Counted from the stretch's first letter, positions 1-7,666 are shown. The stretch: 64,000 nucleotides of DNA from an uncultured Ruminococcus sp. (GCA_900066355.1 FMEL01000010.1:83697-147696), one strand, 5' to 3'. Made by a program: numbers and translations. The notes: generated from the sequence alone by a model not told the origin.

Positions 1-2005
1 CAACATCTCTTGCAAAATAATCCACATCGTCGATTGCATTACCAAACTTCGGAACTTCATCGATCATATGATGGATCTCTGTAAATCTGCGAAGCTGATC
101 TTCGGTAGGTTTCAGTCTCATAACAGTCTGAAGAACTGCCTTTGCAGTGTCCGTATTTACTGCCATGCCTGCGTCCTGCATTCCCTTAAGGATCATTTCC
201 GACATATCAGAAACGGACTGCTGATCCAGACCCTTGTCATAGTTCCATGCCAGAGCCTGTTTGTACTCTTCCATAGATACTTTCTTATCTTCGTATACAA
301 GCTTACGGATCGCATATAAAGAATCAGCCATGTTCGCAATACCGAATCCCTGCGGACCGGTAAAGTTATAAACAGCTCCGCCTTCCTGTACGGAAAGGCC
401 TCTGCTGAGACAGTCATCCACCATACAGGATTCATATGGAAGTGGTACTCTCTCTGCATGCGCCACATCGATCGCATTGTCGGCATTGACCATCAGGGAA
501 ATACAGTATTCCATTTGTTTCTTGTATGCATCAAAGAATTCTTCGAATGTTGTCATTTTGGTAACATCACCGGTCTGGATACCAACCAGTTCGCCCTTGT
601 CCATACCATTGGAGAATACGAGTTCAAGCGGGCGGCACATATTGAAGAACGCTGCATCGTGCCATCCGTCTGTCTTACCTGCTTTCTGTGGTTCTACACA
701 TCCGATGATATTGTATTCTCTCGCATCTTCCAGAGTAAGTCCTCTGTTCTGTAATGCCGGAATAATAACTTCATCATTGTAATATGCCGGAAGTCCGATA
801 CCGGTTCTGGTAAGCTCAGCTGCCTTGATCAGCAGTTCATGCGGAGAACCGTTCCATACTCGGATGGAAAGAGACGGCATCGGCAGATGTACATGCATGG
901 ATGCAAGAATACACATAACAGAAAGATCATTTGTCACGTCGTTTCCGTATTTGTCCTGTCCGCCTACGATCAGGTTCTGGAAAAGGCTGTAGCCTGCAAA
1001 TCCCTCTGCTGATGCTGCATCACGTACTTTGTTAAGGTCGTTGAGTTTGACCCAGATACAGTCAAGGAGTTCCTGTGCTGCTTCTCTGGTAATAACACCC
1101 TTATCAATGTCTGCTTTGTAATAAGGATACATATACTGATCAAAACGTCCCGGTGAAATAGAATGTCCGCTGGATTCAACCTGCAGAAGCTGCTGTACAA
1201 ACCAGAAGGACTGACATGCCTCGTAGAAGCTGGTCGCTCCGTTTGCCGGAACACGGCTGCAGTTCTCTGAGATCTGTAAAAGTTCCTGTTTACGTACCGG
1301 GTCTGTACATTCTGCTGCCATCTGAGATGCCAGTTCAGCATAACGCTCTGCATACTCGATAACTGCCTGGCAGGAAACGATCACGGCATTAAGGAAATGG
1401 CTCTTCTTTGCATAATTGCCATCGCCAACCTGACATTTCTCCAGCTCTGCACGGGCTTTATCAATGATGCCTTTATAACCGATTGCAAGAACTTCTTCAT
1501 ATTTAACAGTTACATGCCCTACACCGTTGTAGAAATAGTTACCCGGTGTAAAAATGTTGTGCTCAATTGCTTTGATTGCCTCAGGAGCCATATAGGATGT
1601 AGCAAGTTCGCTGGAGGTTTTGCCCTTCCAGTATTTATGTACTTCTCTCAGCTCTGCTTTGGTCTCTTCAGCAATGTAAAACGGATCCGCTGTTCTTGTT
1701 GCAACAGTATCCAGTTCATCCTCCAGCCACTGGTAAGAAAATTCCGGGAATGTCTGGCATCCTCTCGGTGCGATCGTGCTGCTTCCTACGATCAGCTCAT
1801 TATCACGAATGATAATCGGAATATTCCGAAGAATGTGAGCAAAAGCTTCCGCGCGTCTGGTAATCACCGGCTGCCCTTCGGTAGCCTTATAGGATTCCGT
1901 AATCAGTTTTGCTCTGGCAGATTCGATCACCGGCATCTTTGCATAAAGTGCTTTGATCAGCTTCGGGATTCTGGATGATTTTGGAATGTCTGTGGTATTA
2001 AACAT
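1..2005 (-). CDS. Glycyl radical enzyme, B12-independent glycerol/1,2-propanediol dehydratase-like (C-terminus beyond window)
   Basis: The reverse strand reads open from an ATG at 2005 to the window edge, giving 668 codons of a family usually near 787. An AAGGAG site lies about 10 nt before the ATG. The thiyl cysteine and general base are in GCVEPQ (Cys436, Glu438), followed by GWHDAAFFN, which closely resembles glycerol and propanediol dehydratases of the Clostridium butyricum DhaB1/Roseburia type. Pyruvate formate-lyase has paired cysteines here, and choline lyase or HypD have a different context after GCVE. The glycyl-radical loop and the activase gene would lie left of position 1. Expected role: radical dehydration of a 1,2-diol to an aldehyde in the cytosol or a microcompartment. 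The family call is firm; the exact substrate is inferred. Confidence 0.9.
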   Translation of the reverse strand, partial: MFNTTDIPKSSRIPKLIKALYAKMPVIESARAKLITESYKATEGQPVITRRAEAFAHILRNIPIIIRDNELIVGSSTIAPRGCQTFPEFSYQWLEDELDTVATRTADPFYIAEETKAELREVHKYWKGKTSSELATSYMAPEAIKAIEHNIFTPGNYFYNGVGHVTVKYEEVLAIGYKGIIDKARAELEKCQVGDGNYAKKSHFLNAVIVSCQAVIEYAERYAELASQMAAECTDPVRKQELLQISENCSRVPANGATSFYEACQSFWFVQQLLQVESSGHSISPGRFDQYMYPYYKADIDKGVITREAAQELLDCIWVKLNDLNKVRDAASAEGFAGYSLFQNLIVGGQDKYGNDVTNDLSVMCILASMHVHLPMPSLSIRVWNGSPHELLIKAAELTRTGIGLPAYYNDEVIIPALQNRGLTLEDAREYNIIGCVEPQKAGKTDGWHDAAFFNMCRPLELVFSNGMDKGELVGIQTGDVTKMTTFEEFFDAYKKQMEYCISLMVNADNAIDVAHAERVPLPYESCMVDDCLSRGLSVQEGGAVYNFTGPQGFGIANMADSLYAIRKLVYEDKKVSMEEYKQALAWNYDKGLDQQSVSDMSEMILKGMQDAGMAVNTDTAKAVLQTVMRLKPTEDQLRRFTEIHHMIDEVPKFGNAIDDVDYFARDV

Positions 2006-2034
2006 CTCCACACTTCTCCTTTCTCATGGTGTCT

Positions 2035-2078
2035 AAAAAACGCCATATCTCATATGTATCAGAAGGCGCTGAGACGCC
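2035..2078 (-). promoter_or_regulatory. Leader terminator/antiterminator before the glycyl radical enzyme
   Basis: On the minus strand, GGCG(2078)-TCTCAG-CGCC can form an early hairpin. The same CGCC (2066-2063) can instead pair with GGCG at 2044-2041, which is followed directly by six U residues (2040-2035). The two hairpins share one arm, so they exclude each other, as in an attenuator. The long loop makes the terminator only moderately stable, so termination is inferred. Confidence 0.5.
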
Positions 2079-2095
2079 ACGATTCATATAAAGTC

Positions 2096-2124
2096 ATTAT
2101 ACCTTACAAGCTTTTATATGTCAA
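2096..2124 (-). promoter_or_regulatory. Consensus sigma-A promoter of the glycyl radical enzyme gene
   Basis: Reading the minus strand, TTGACA (2124-2119) and TATAAT (2101-2096) are separated by 17 nt. Transcription should start near 2089, leaving a leader of about 85 nt before the ATG at 2005. A perfect-consensus promoter on a conditional catabolic gene suggests that control is exerted elsewhere, either by a bound regulator or in the leader. Confidence 0.85.
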
Positions 2125-2157
2125 CAAAATCCAACATTATTTATTTGTTTTTTATGC

Positions 2158-2202
2158 GGTTTTTGTTGTGGTTTTTGTTGGTTTTATGTTGGTTTTTGTT
2201 TG
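2158..2202. repeat. Four phased GGTTTTTGTTG-like direct repeats
   Basis: Copies start at about 2158, 2170, 2180 and 2191, so the spacing is roughly one helical turn. The array lies just upstream of the -35 box of the glycyl radical enzyme promoter and between two divergent genes. The position suits a regulator binding array for the diol dehydratase gene, but no regulator is identified. Confidence 0.55.
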
Positions 2203-2322
2203 AAGTCTTATTTTCGGGTTGACTTTTCAAGAACAGACTGCCATACTGGTTTTAGAAGATTTTATATTGTATTCAAAGTTCGAATTATATAAAAAATTAA
2301 TTCCTTGAAAGGGGGATTTTTG

Positions 2323-3036
2323 ATGTATCTTTCTGATATACATACGCATTCGATTGCAAGCGGACATGGAACGTCCTGTACCATCTCAGACATGGCAAAA
2401 GCTGCTTCTAAAAAAGGCCTGAAACTGCTCGGCATCACGGATCACGGTCCGGGAACACTTGCCGCAGGAACTTCTTCTTATTTCAGGAGTCTTACCTACG
2501 CGCCGAAAAAGAGATTTGGGATTGAGCTTTTATTTGGAGCAGAATTAAATATTCTGGATACGGAGGGGCATCTGGATCTGAATGACGAACTGCTCAGCGA
2601 ACTGGATTATGCAATCGCAAGTATGCATGCGCAGAATTATAAGAGTGGTACTGTCGAGGAAAATACGAGTGCTTATCTGAATGCAATGAGGCATCCCTGT
2701 GTAAAGGTGCTTGGGCATTGTGATAATCCTGCTTTTCCGGTAGATTATGAAACGTTGGCTTTCGGTGCAAAGGAATATGGGGTGATTTTTGAGATTAACG
2801 AAGCTTCACTGATGCCTGACGGATATCGCGGGGATACACGGGCTAATAATAAAGAGATTTTAAGATGCTGCAGGAAGCTTGAGATTCCGATCGTGCTGTC
2901 GAGTGACAGTCATGGGGCAGAGCATGTCGGGGAGTTTACGTATGGGGCGGAGTTTGTACATGAGATGATGTTCCCCGAAAGATTGATATTAAATAATGAT
3001 ATTCCCCGGTTGAAGATGATACTGAGTGAGAGGTGA
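2323..3036 (+). CDS. PHP-domain phosphatase/hydrolase, YcdX-like
   Basis: A 237-residue PHP protein. The N-terminal DIHTHS and later ITDHG, GHCDN and SSDSHGAEH provide the usual histidine/aspartate ligands for a multinuclear metal centre. Members of this family hydrolyse phosphate esters (histidinol-phosphatase-like or YcdX-like); the substrate here is unknown. The ATG at 2323 is preferred because a run of G residues (2311-2315) sits 7 nt before it. The in-frame TTG at 2305 would start inside that ribosome site. A paralogue with the same motif order lies at 58575-59297. The last 30 or so bases of this gene recur at 4812 as part of a duplication. Confidence 0.85.
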   Translation: MYLSDIHTHSIASGHGTSCTISDMAKAASKKGLKLLGITDHGPGTLAAGTSSYFRSLTYAPKKRFGIELLFGAELNILDTEGHLDLNDELLSELDYAIASMHAQNYKSGTVEENTSAYLNAMRHPCVKVLGHCDNPAFPVDYETLAFGAKEYGVIFEINEASLMPDGYRGDTRANNKEILRCCRKLEIPIVLSSDSHGAEHVGEFTYGAEFVHEMMFPERLILNNDIPRLKMILSER

Positions 3037-3430
3037 ATAAATCTTCCCATCTAAAGAGAACGGCATTCAAAGTGATTTGTATTATATAACGAAAAAGAGA
3101 ACAACATCCTGTTTCATTGACACGCTGCATTTCCGGATTCTTCCCGCGCATCTATGGATGACTGCTTTTGCAAACTCGCACCATCCGGTGCTCAGACAGT
3201 GCAACGCAGCCATCATTAGCGCAGTCAGAATCTGCGGAAATTTACTAGGTCAATTCATCAGGATGTTGTTTCTTTTTTCTGTGTATAAGAATATTTAATA
3301 ATTTTAGGCAAATATCCTTTTCACCTATAGATTATTATAATTTTATACCGTTCATTTCTCTTCTCTTATTTTCCGTATCATCTTTGTGATGCCACCACGC
3401 CCCGTGGGTGGACTGCAGCCTTCGGCTGCT
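3002..3430. repeat. Duplicated segment, copy A (with PHP gene 3' end)
   Basis: This segment matches 4812-5227 nearly base for base in two blocks: about 3002-3288 with 4812-5097, and about 3371-3430 with 5168-5227. The short middle differs. Copy A begins inside the last codons of the PHP gene, so the event copied genomic sequence rather than inserting a neat mobile element. The end of each copy has a GCAGCC-TTC-GGCTGC hairpin. There is no convincing ORF; this accounts for the gene-free stretch 3037-3453. Confidence 0.9.
3082..3290. repeat. Long foldback element, copy A
   Basis: The left arm reads outward-in through GAACAACATCCTG, ATTGAC, ATTTCCG, GATTCT and GACTGC. The reverse complement of the right arm reads through the same blocks in order, so the ~208 nt can fold into one long imperfect hairpin. 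Its apex contains a second perfect hairpin, GCACCATCCGGTGC. It could be a MITE-like foldback or a structured transcript; there is no transposase nearby. Confidence 0.8.
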
Positions 3431-3453
3431 ATAAGAACCATATTGGGGAATGT

Positions 3454-4734
3454 TTATTTTACGGTGATCGTAATAGTTTTGGATTTTTTGTTGTAGATTC
3501 CTTTTCCTTTGGCGGTAACGGTAATCTTGTATTTGCCTTTTGGAGTGCCTTTTTTGATGGTAACTTTACCTTTGGCTGATACGGTCACATATTTTGGTTT
3601 TGATGACTTATATGAAACCTTTCCCTGAGCTTTTGTTACCTTAACCGTGAAGGTTTTTGCTTTTTTCTTTACTGCCGAAGCTTTAATCTTCTGATTTTTG
3701 GTACGTACTTTCAGTGGATTGGATGCTTTCTTTACAGTAAGTGTAACTACCTTTGACGTTTTTCCGGTTTTGATCGTGATTTTCACTGTACCGACAAACT
3801 TCTTCGGAACAGTTACCTTACCGGAAGAAGATACTTTTACTTTGGCATTGTTGCTCTTATAAGTAAGTTTCGCTCCATTAGAGGCTTTTGCACCGATTGT
3901 CCAGGACTGGCTTTTAGAAGCGCTGGCTGTCATAGTTTTGTCGGATGCCTTGATGGTAACACCGGTTGTTTTTTTGTCAAGTAAAACAAAAGTAACATTG
4001 CCGCTCTTTCCTGCATATTTCTTTTCTGCCTCAGAACCGGAATAACCATAAACCGTCACAGGTGTATTTCCAAACACCTTAAGCGTGCCACCTATATTTG
4101 TGACATTCGCCGGTATTGTAATGCTTTTCAAAGAAGGGCAATCCTTGAACGCCCACATACCAATCTCACGCAACCCGGTACCAAGAGTTACACTTGAAAG
4201 TGAACTGCAGCCTTCAAATGCACTGATTCCTATTTTCCGCATAGTATTCGGAAGAACAATGCTTTTCAGTTTGGTACAATTGTGAAAAGCACCCCGATAT
4301 ATTTCCTGCAATCTCTTAGACAAAACAATACTTTCCAGATTTTTACAGCTCTCAAATACACCCTCTCCTATTGTAGTTACTGTATCCGGCACGATAACAT
4401 TTCTCACTGTTCCGTTGCTCCTGATATTAAATATATCTGCCCCAAGACCAACTACCGGCAATTCTTTTCCATCAATCTCTCTTGTGGCAGGAAGCTCAAT
4501 TACTTCCGGAAATCCCGCAGTATTCCATGCTGATAAGAGAATCACACCATCATTGGTATCATTCTTCGTCCATGAATAATAAACCCCTTTATAGAATTGA
4601 GATTGATGAGCCGAATCGTCTGCTTCATAGGCCACCGCCTGGTCTGTAAAATCTGCCGCGGAAACGCTGCCGCCGCAAAGGCTCACTGCCATCAATGCAG
4701 AAAGACCGAATGCTGCAATTTTTTTGATTTTCAT
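3454..4734 (-). CDS. Secreted BspA-type leucine-rich-repeat protein with Ig-like C-terminus
   Basis: The 426-residue product has a clear signal peptide (MKIKKIAAFGLSALMAVSL, with SVSAA near the cleavage site). At about 95-240 there are 23-residue LRR_5 repeats with the pattern IGxxAFxxCxxLxxIxLP. From about 260 the chain is very rich in Lys, Thr and Val and looks like two bacterial Ig-like beta-sandwich modules, which probably span or bind the wall. There is no LPXTG motif. BspA-type repeats usually mediate surface adhesion. The gene is flanked on both sides by the two copies of the 420-bp duplication, which suggests it was moved or amplified as a cassette. Confidence 0.8.
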   Translation of the reverse strand: MKIKKIAAFGLSALMAVSLCGGSVSAADFTDQAVAYEADDSAHQSQFYKGVYYSWTKNDTNDGVILLSAWNTAGFPEVIELPATREIDGKELPVVGLGADIFNIRSNGTVRNVIVPDTVTTIGEGVFESCKNLESIVLSKRLQEIYRGAFHNCTKLKSIVLPNTMRKIGISAFEGCSSLSSVTLGTGLREIGMWAFKDCPSLKSITIPANVTNIGGTLKVFGNTPVTVYGYSGSEAEKKYAGKSGNVTFVLLDKKTTGVTIKASDKTMTASASKSQSWTIGAKASNGAKLTYKSNNAKVKVSSSGKVTVPKKFVGTVKITIKTGKTSKVVTLTVKKASNPLKVRTKNQKIKASAVKKKAKTFTVKVTKAQGKVSYKSSKPKYVTVSAKGKVTIKKGTPKGKYKITVTAKGKGIYNKKSKTITITVK

Positions 4735-4811
4735 ACGCTTACTCCTTTTCTATTTTTGTTATTATCACGATACCAAAAGAAAAAAGAAAAAGCAACTGGT
4801 TTTGTATAATT

Positions 4812-5227
4812 TTCCCCGGTTGAAGATGATACTGAGTGAGAAGTGAATAAATGCTCTCACCTAAAGAGAACGACATTCAAATCGATTATGCTATATAACG
4901 AAAAAGAGAACAACATCCTGTTTCATTGACACGTTGCATTTCCGGATTCTTCCCGCGCATCTATGGATGACTGCTTTTGCAAACTCGCACCATCCGGTGC
5001 TCAGACAGTGCAACGCAGTCATCATTAGCGCAGTCAGAATCTGCGGAAATTTACTATGTCAATTCATCAGAATGTTGTTTCTTTTTTCTGTGTATAGCCA
5101 ATATTAATTTTGAATGGTGTTCTCTTTTTTTACCAGGTAGACATCCTATTATTTTACTACTCTGTGGTTCTGTATCATCTTTGTGATGCCACCACTCCCC
5201 GTGGGCGGACCGCAGCCTTCGGCTGCT
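4812..5227. repeat. Duplicated segment, copy B (upstream of the LRR gene)
   Basis: Second copy of 3002-3430, in the same orientation. It includes a relic of the PHP gene's last codons and stop, which have no function here. It lies 77 bp upstream of the LRR start codon, so the LRR promoter is between the copies or inside this one. It fills most of the gene-free stretch 4735-5227. Confidence 0.9.
4890..5099. repeat. Long foldback element, copy B
   Basis: Same foldback as 3082-3290. Near the outer end both arms changed together relative to copy A: the left arm has GCTATATAAC where A has TTATATAAC, and the reverse complement of the right arm has GCTATACAC where A has CTTATACAC. Thus a pair is kept. 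The inner GATGACTGC arm is perfectly paired here but mismatched in copy A. Confidence 0.8.
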
Positions 5228-5319
5228 GGCCGGCGAGGCCTTCCCGGTCGTGGGGAAGGGAGCTGGTTATGAAATTAAGAGAACATAAGAAAAAGCTATC
5301 TGATGTGAAGATACAGGAC

Positions 5320-5597
5320 ACGCGGACTGGGAATATCTGCGTGATAAAAAGATACGGCTGTCTTGAAAAAATATCCGCTACGTTTACAGAACTCAGCAAG
5401 GCTTCCGTAAATTTCATACATGCCAGCTGCGGTTGCGGAGCATCTGTCTGAGCGACAGCGAGTTATGCGAAGCAATCGCTAATAAGCGCATGTATGAAAT
5501 TCGGAAACGCAGCGTGTTCAGCAAACGTAGCGGATATTCATTTGCAAACAGATAACCTGGAGTTTATCGCACGCAGTTCCCCATCCTCGCGTCCGTA
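5320..5597. repeat. Third long foldback element, different sequence
   Basis: ATATCCGCTACGTTT at 5371 is repeated inverted at 5537, and pairing continues inward through TTTCATACATGC and GCGGTTGC/GCAATCGC to a small apex with GAGCGACAG. Pairing also extends outward, through TCTGCGTG and GACGCG, to about 5320 and 5597. The total is ~280 nt of imperfect palindrome, ending exactly at the stop codon of the cysteine-rich gene on the minus strand. It is not a copy of the 3082/4890 element but has the same architecture. No ORF in this stretch looks real. Confidence 0.8.
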
Positions 5598-5903
5598 CTA
5601 TTCTTGAGTATCTTTCTCTGCTTCTCTCATTTTCTTCATCAGCTCCGCCAGCTCGCTATATTTCCCGGTTACGTACCCGTAGTTCTGTGCTTTGTGCGGC
5701 AGCTGACAGTTCGTGCAGTCTTTAATTCCCTTCTCGGTCATTCTGAAATTCCCGCCGCATTTATCTCCCAGTGCATACAGCGGACAGTAACAAAACAGAC
5801 AGTTAAAGTTCTCCGGATCAGCTCCTGCATGACACGGAAAATATTCACATTCTTTATTACTGAAAAAAGCATAATGTTTTCCTTCCCAATACGGTTTCTC
5901 CAT
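5598..5903 (-). CDS. Cysteine-rich small-domain protein linked to cobalamin metabolism
   Basis: A 101-residue protein with eight cysteines arranged as ECEYFPC, NCLFCYC, KCGG and DCTNC, most likely metal or Fe-S ligands. It resembles the cysteine-rich small domain (zf-like) that occurs alone or fused to corrinoid biosynthesis enzymes and has been suggested to act in nucleotide-loop assembly (CblZ). An AAGGGAG site lies 7 nt upstream of the ATG. The leader contains an AdoCbl riboswitch, which directly supports a cobalamin link. The biochemical role is not established. Confidence 0.75.
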   Translation of the reverse strand: MEKPYWEGKHYAFFSNKECEYFPCHAGADPENFNCLFCYCPLYALGDKCGGNFRMTEKGIKDCTNCQLPHKAQNYGYVTGKYSELAELMKKMREAEKDTQE

Positions 5904-5922
5904 TTTGATTCTCCCTTTACAT

Positions 5923-5954
5923 AAAAAAATCCAGTCACGGCTCTGCCGAACTGG
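5923..5954 (-). terminator. Rho-independent terminator in the leader of the Cys-rich gene
   Basis: On the minus strand, CCAGT-t-CGGC-aga-GCCG-tg-ACTGG forms a strong hairpin followed by seven U residues. It ends only 20 nt before the start codon at 5903, so it must be bypassed for expression. It belongs to the second structured unit (5985-6128), not to the riboswitch, which has its own terminator. Confidence 0.75.
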
Positions 5955-5984
5955 TCATCTTTGATTCATATTCTGAGGATTTGC

Positions 5985-6128
5985 GATACTGCTCCGGGGT
6001 AGACAATGAATCCGTTCATAATATGCGGAGGGAACGAATGCATCCGGAGTAGTACCGCCTGCCATTTAATCATACCCCTAAAGGGTTCTGGTCTGTGGTG
6101 GCAAAACCACAAACACATAGGTATAATT
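5985..6128 (-). ncRNA. Candidate orphan structured RNA between riboswitch and Cys-rich gene
   Basis: On the minus strand two domains are visible. The first closes with AATTATACC (6128-6120) and GGTATGATT (6076-6068) around a TGTGG/CCACA hairpin. The second pairs GGTACTACTCCGG (6056-6044) with CCGGAGCAGTATC (5997-5985) and, inside it, ATGCATTCGTTC with GAACGGATTCAT. A terminator follows at 5923-5954. It does not show the conserved cores of the cobalamin, THF, SAM, FMN, TPP, glycine or Moco riboswitches known to me. The ligand, if any, is unknown. Confidence 0.5.
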
Positions 6129-6150
6129 CATACGAACAGGCGAATTCCAT

Positions 6151-6178
6151 AAAAAAATGCCTGCTTCCAATCAGCAGA
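6151..6178 (-). terminator. Expression-platform terminator of the AdoCbl riboswitch
   Basis: The minus strand reads CTGCT-GATTGG-AAGCAG then GCA and seven U residues, directly downstream of the aptamer. This is the regulated terminator expected for a repressive (OFF) cobalamin riboswitch. Confidence 0.75.
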
Positions 6179-6179
6179 C

Positions 6180-6410
6180 AACGCTCCGGGATTGCGGATA
6201 TCCCCAAGTTGGTTGTTACACTTTACACGGAAGTTTAACCTCGCCATACAAAGCAGGTTTCCTGACTTCAGTATCATCGCTCCTCTTCCCCTTCTCATAC
6301 TATCGTACAATGGAATATTGAAAAGTCGCTCCTCTGTTACAGTGACCGGATCGCTCAGGACTTGCACCTGATTCCCTCTTCAGATTGCTACGCGGACAAC
6401 AATCTGCACT
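6180..6410 (-). ncRNA. Adenosylcobalamin riboswitch
   Basis: Minus-strand core elements appear in the canonical order: a closed P2-type hairpin at 6405-6382, GGGAATCAGGTG, AGTCCTGAGCGATCC, GTCACTGTAA, and the B12 box AGTCAGGAAACCTGC (about 6262-6248). It precedes the Cys-rich gene at 5598-5903 with an intervening terminator. AdoCbl binding should favour termination, so the gene is expected to be repressed when cobalamin is plentiful. Confidence 0.92.
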
Positions 6411-6630
6411 TCATATGTTCAATATGGAATTATACTGACATCATAATAACACGATGCCAGTTTGCTGTCAATAACCCGCATAACATTTTGTCAAATTTTT
6501 ATCATTTTATGTTACTGTTCACTCCGTTCACAGCAGCATTGCTTTTTTTCTGCATATGTCCTATACTGAATTATATTTTCCGTCCTGTGTTCCGACAGAT
6601 ACAGGCCAAGCAACCAAAGGAGGATTTTTT

Positions 6631-7479
6631 ATGATTCAGGATATTGCCCCGCACACTTATCACAATGAATATAAACCGGTAGCACCGGATGAAAACAGTA
6701 TCATTCTGGCCTACGAAAATGGAAAGAGTTTTTTCCGCAAAGAGGACAGTTCCGATGTTATCACACTTCCACGCTTTCGCGAGCTGGAAGACAAAGCAGC
6801 CGATCTATATGAAAATTATATTTATCTTTTCTCTATTGACGAAGAACGTTTTTACCTGATTCCGGATCTGGACACTGCTCTGCTGCCTGGCTATGGTTTT
6901 TATGAAAACCGTGAACTCCGTTATGTACAGCCACAGTATCTCTCTTTCGCAGTGATCACCGGATATCAGCTCTGGTTCTGGTATCGTAACCGCCGTTTCT
7001 GTGGATGCTGTGGTCAGCCGATGATACATGACAAGAAGGAACGTATGATGTACTGTCCTTCCTGTGGACGCCAGGAATACCCGGTACTTATGCCGGCTGT
7101 GATCGTCGGCATCACAAACGGTGACAAGATCATCTGCTCCAAATACGAAGGCCGGAGTTTTAAACAATATGCCCTGATCGCCGGTTTCGCAGAAATTGGT
7201 GAGACAATTGAAGAAACTGTGCATCGCGAGGTCATGGAGGAGGTTGGTCTGAAAGTCAAAAATCTCCGCTATTACAAAAGCCAGCCGTGGTCCTTCTCCG
7301 GGACGTTGCTTTTTGGATTTTTCTGCGATATAGACGGCGACGATACCCTTACCGTAGATCACGAGGAGCTTTCCATCGCACAGTGGTTTGAACGTGACAA
7401 AATTATCGGTCAGGACACTGACAGCAGTCTCACTAATGAGATGATGATGGCCTTCGCCGCCGGGAAAGAGCCCAAATGA
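6631..7479 (+). CDS. nudC: NAD(+) diphosphatase NudC (Nudix hydrolase)
   Basis: A 282-residue protein. The zinc ribbon is CGCC at about 126-129 and CPSC at about 144-147. The Nudix box runs from GFAEIGETIEETVHREVMEE to VGL (about 188-210), with the REVMEE metal-binding helix. The downstream SQPWSF is the NudC specificity signature (SQPWPFP in E. coli). The enzyme cleaves NADH/NAD+ to NMN(H) and AMP and removes NAD caps from RNA. AAAGGAGG at 6616-6623 sits 7 nt before the ATG at 6631; the longer reading frame from 6556 lacks a ribosome site. Confidence 0.93.
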   Translation: MIQDIAPHTYHNEYKPVAPDENSIILAYENGKSFFRKEDSSDVITLPRFRELEDKAADLYENYIYLFSIDEERFYLIPDLDTALLPGYGFYENRELRYVQPQYLSFAVITGYQLWFWYRNRRFCGCCGQPMIHDKKERMMYCPSCGRQEYPVLMPAVIVGITNGDKIICSKYEGRSFKQYALIAGFAEIGETIEETVHREVMEEVGLKVKNLRYYKSQPWSFSGTLLFGFFCDIDGDDTLTVDHEELSIAQWFERDKIIGQDTDSSLTNEMMMAFAAGKEPK

Positions 7480-7496
7480 TCCAACTTCACATATAA

Positions 7497-7538
7497 ATTC
7501 CCAAAGATACATCATACATTCCCAAAGATACATCATAC
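7497..7538. repeat. Perfect tandem duplication of a 21-bp unit
   Basis: Two identical 21-bp copies (7497-7517 and 7518-7538), each containing CCCAAAGATACATCATAC, lie between the nudC stop and its terminator. The copies are identical, which points to a recent slip or an unstable repeat. Confidence 0.9.
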
Positions 7539-7554
7539 AATAACAGTCCTGTAA

Positions 7555-7583
7555 ATGACAGCTTTCCCAAGGCTGTCATTTTT
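7555..7583 (+). terminator. Terminator after nudC
   Basis: ATGACAGC and GCTGTCAT form an 8-bp stem with a 9-nt loop, followed by five T residues. Confidence 0.85.
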
Positions 7584-7666
7584 GTATATAATTGTACAAA
7601 AAGTCTGGTATTTTCCATCATACTTCGTTATAATAGACATAATTATATTGCTGTGGGAGTCTTAGG

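Noticed and set aside
1397..1978. 193-codon plus-strand open frame
   Set aside because: It lies antisense to the glycyl radical enzyme, whose reading frame has clear family motifs. Many long plus-strand frames opposite real genes in this window have the same cause.
1..2005. Choline TMA-lyase, HypD or isethionate lyase as the identity of the glycyl radical enzyme
   Set aside because: The segment after GCVEPQ (AGKTDGWHDAAFFN) and the N-terminal sequence match glycerol/propanediol dehydratases; the other enzymes differ here. The missing C-terminus and the unseen activase leave a small doubt.
5110..5451. Open frames over the third foldback and copy B
   Set aside because: Both strands are open only because the sequence is palindromic or repeated; no ribosome site and no recognisable protein.
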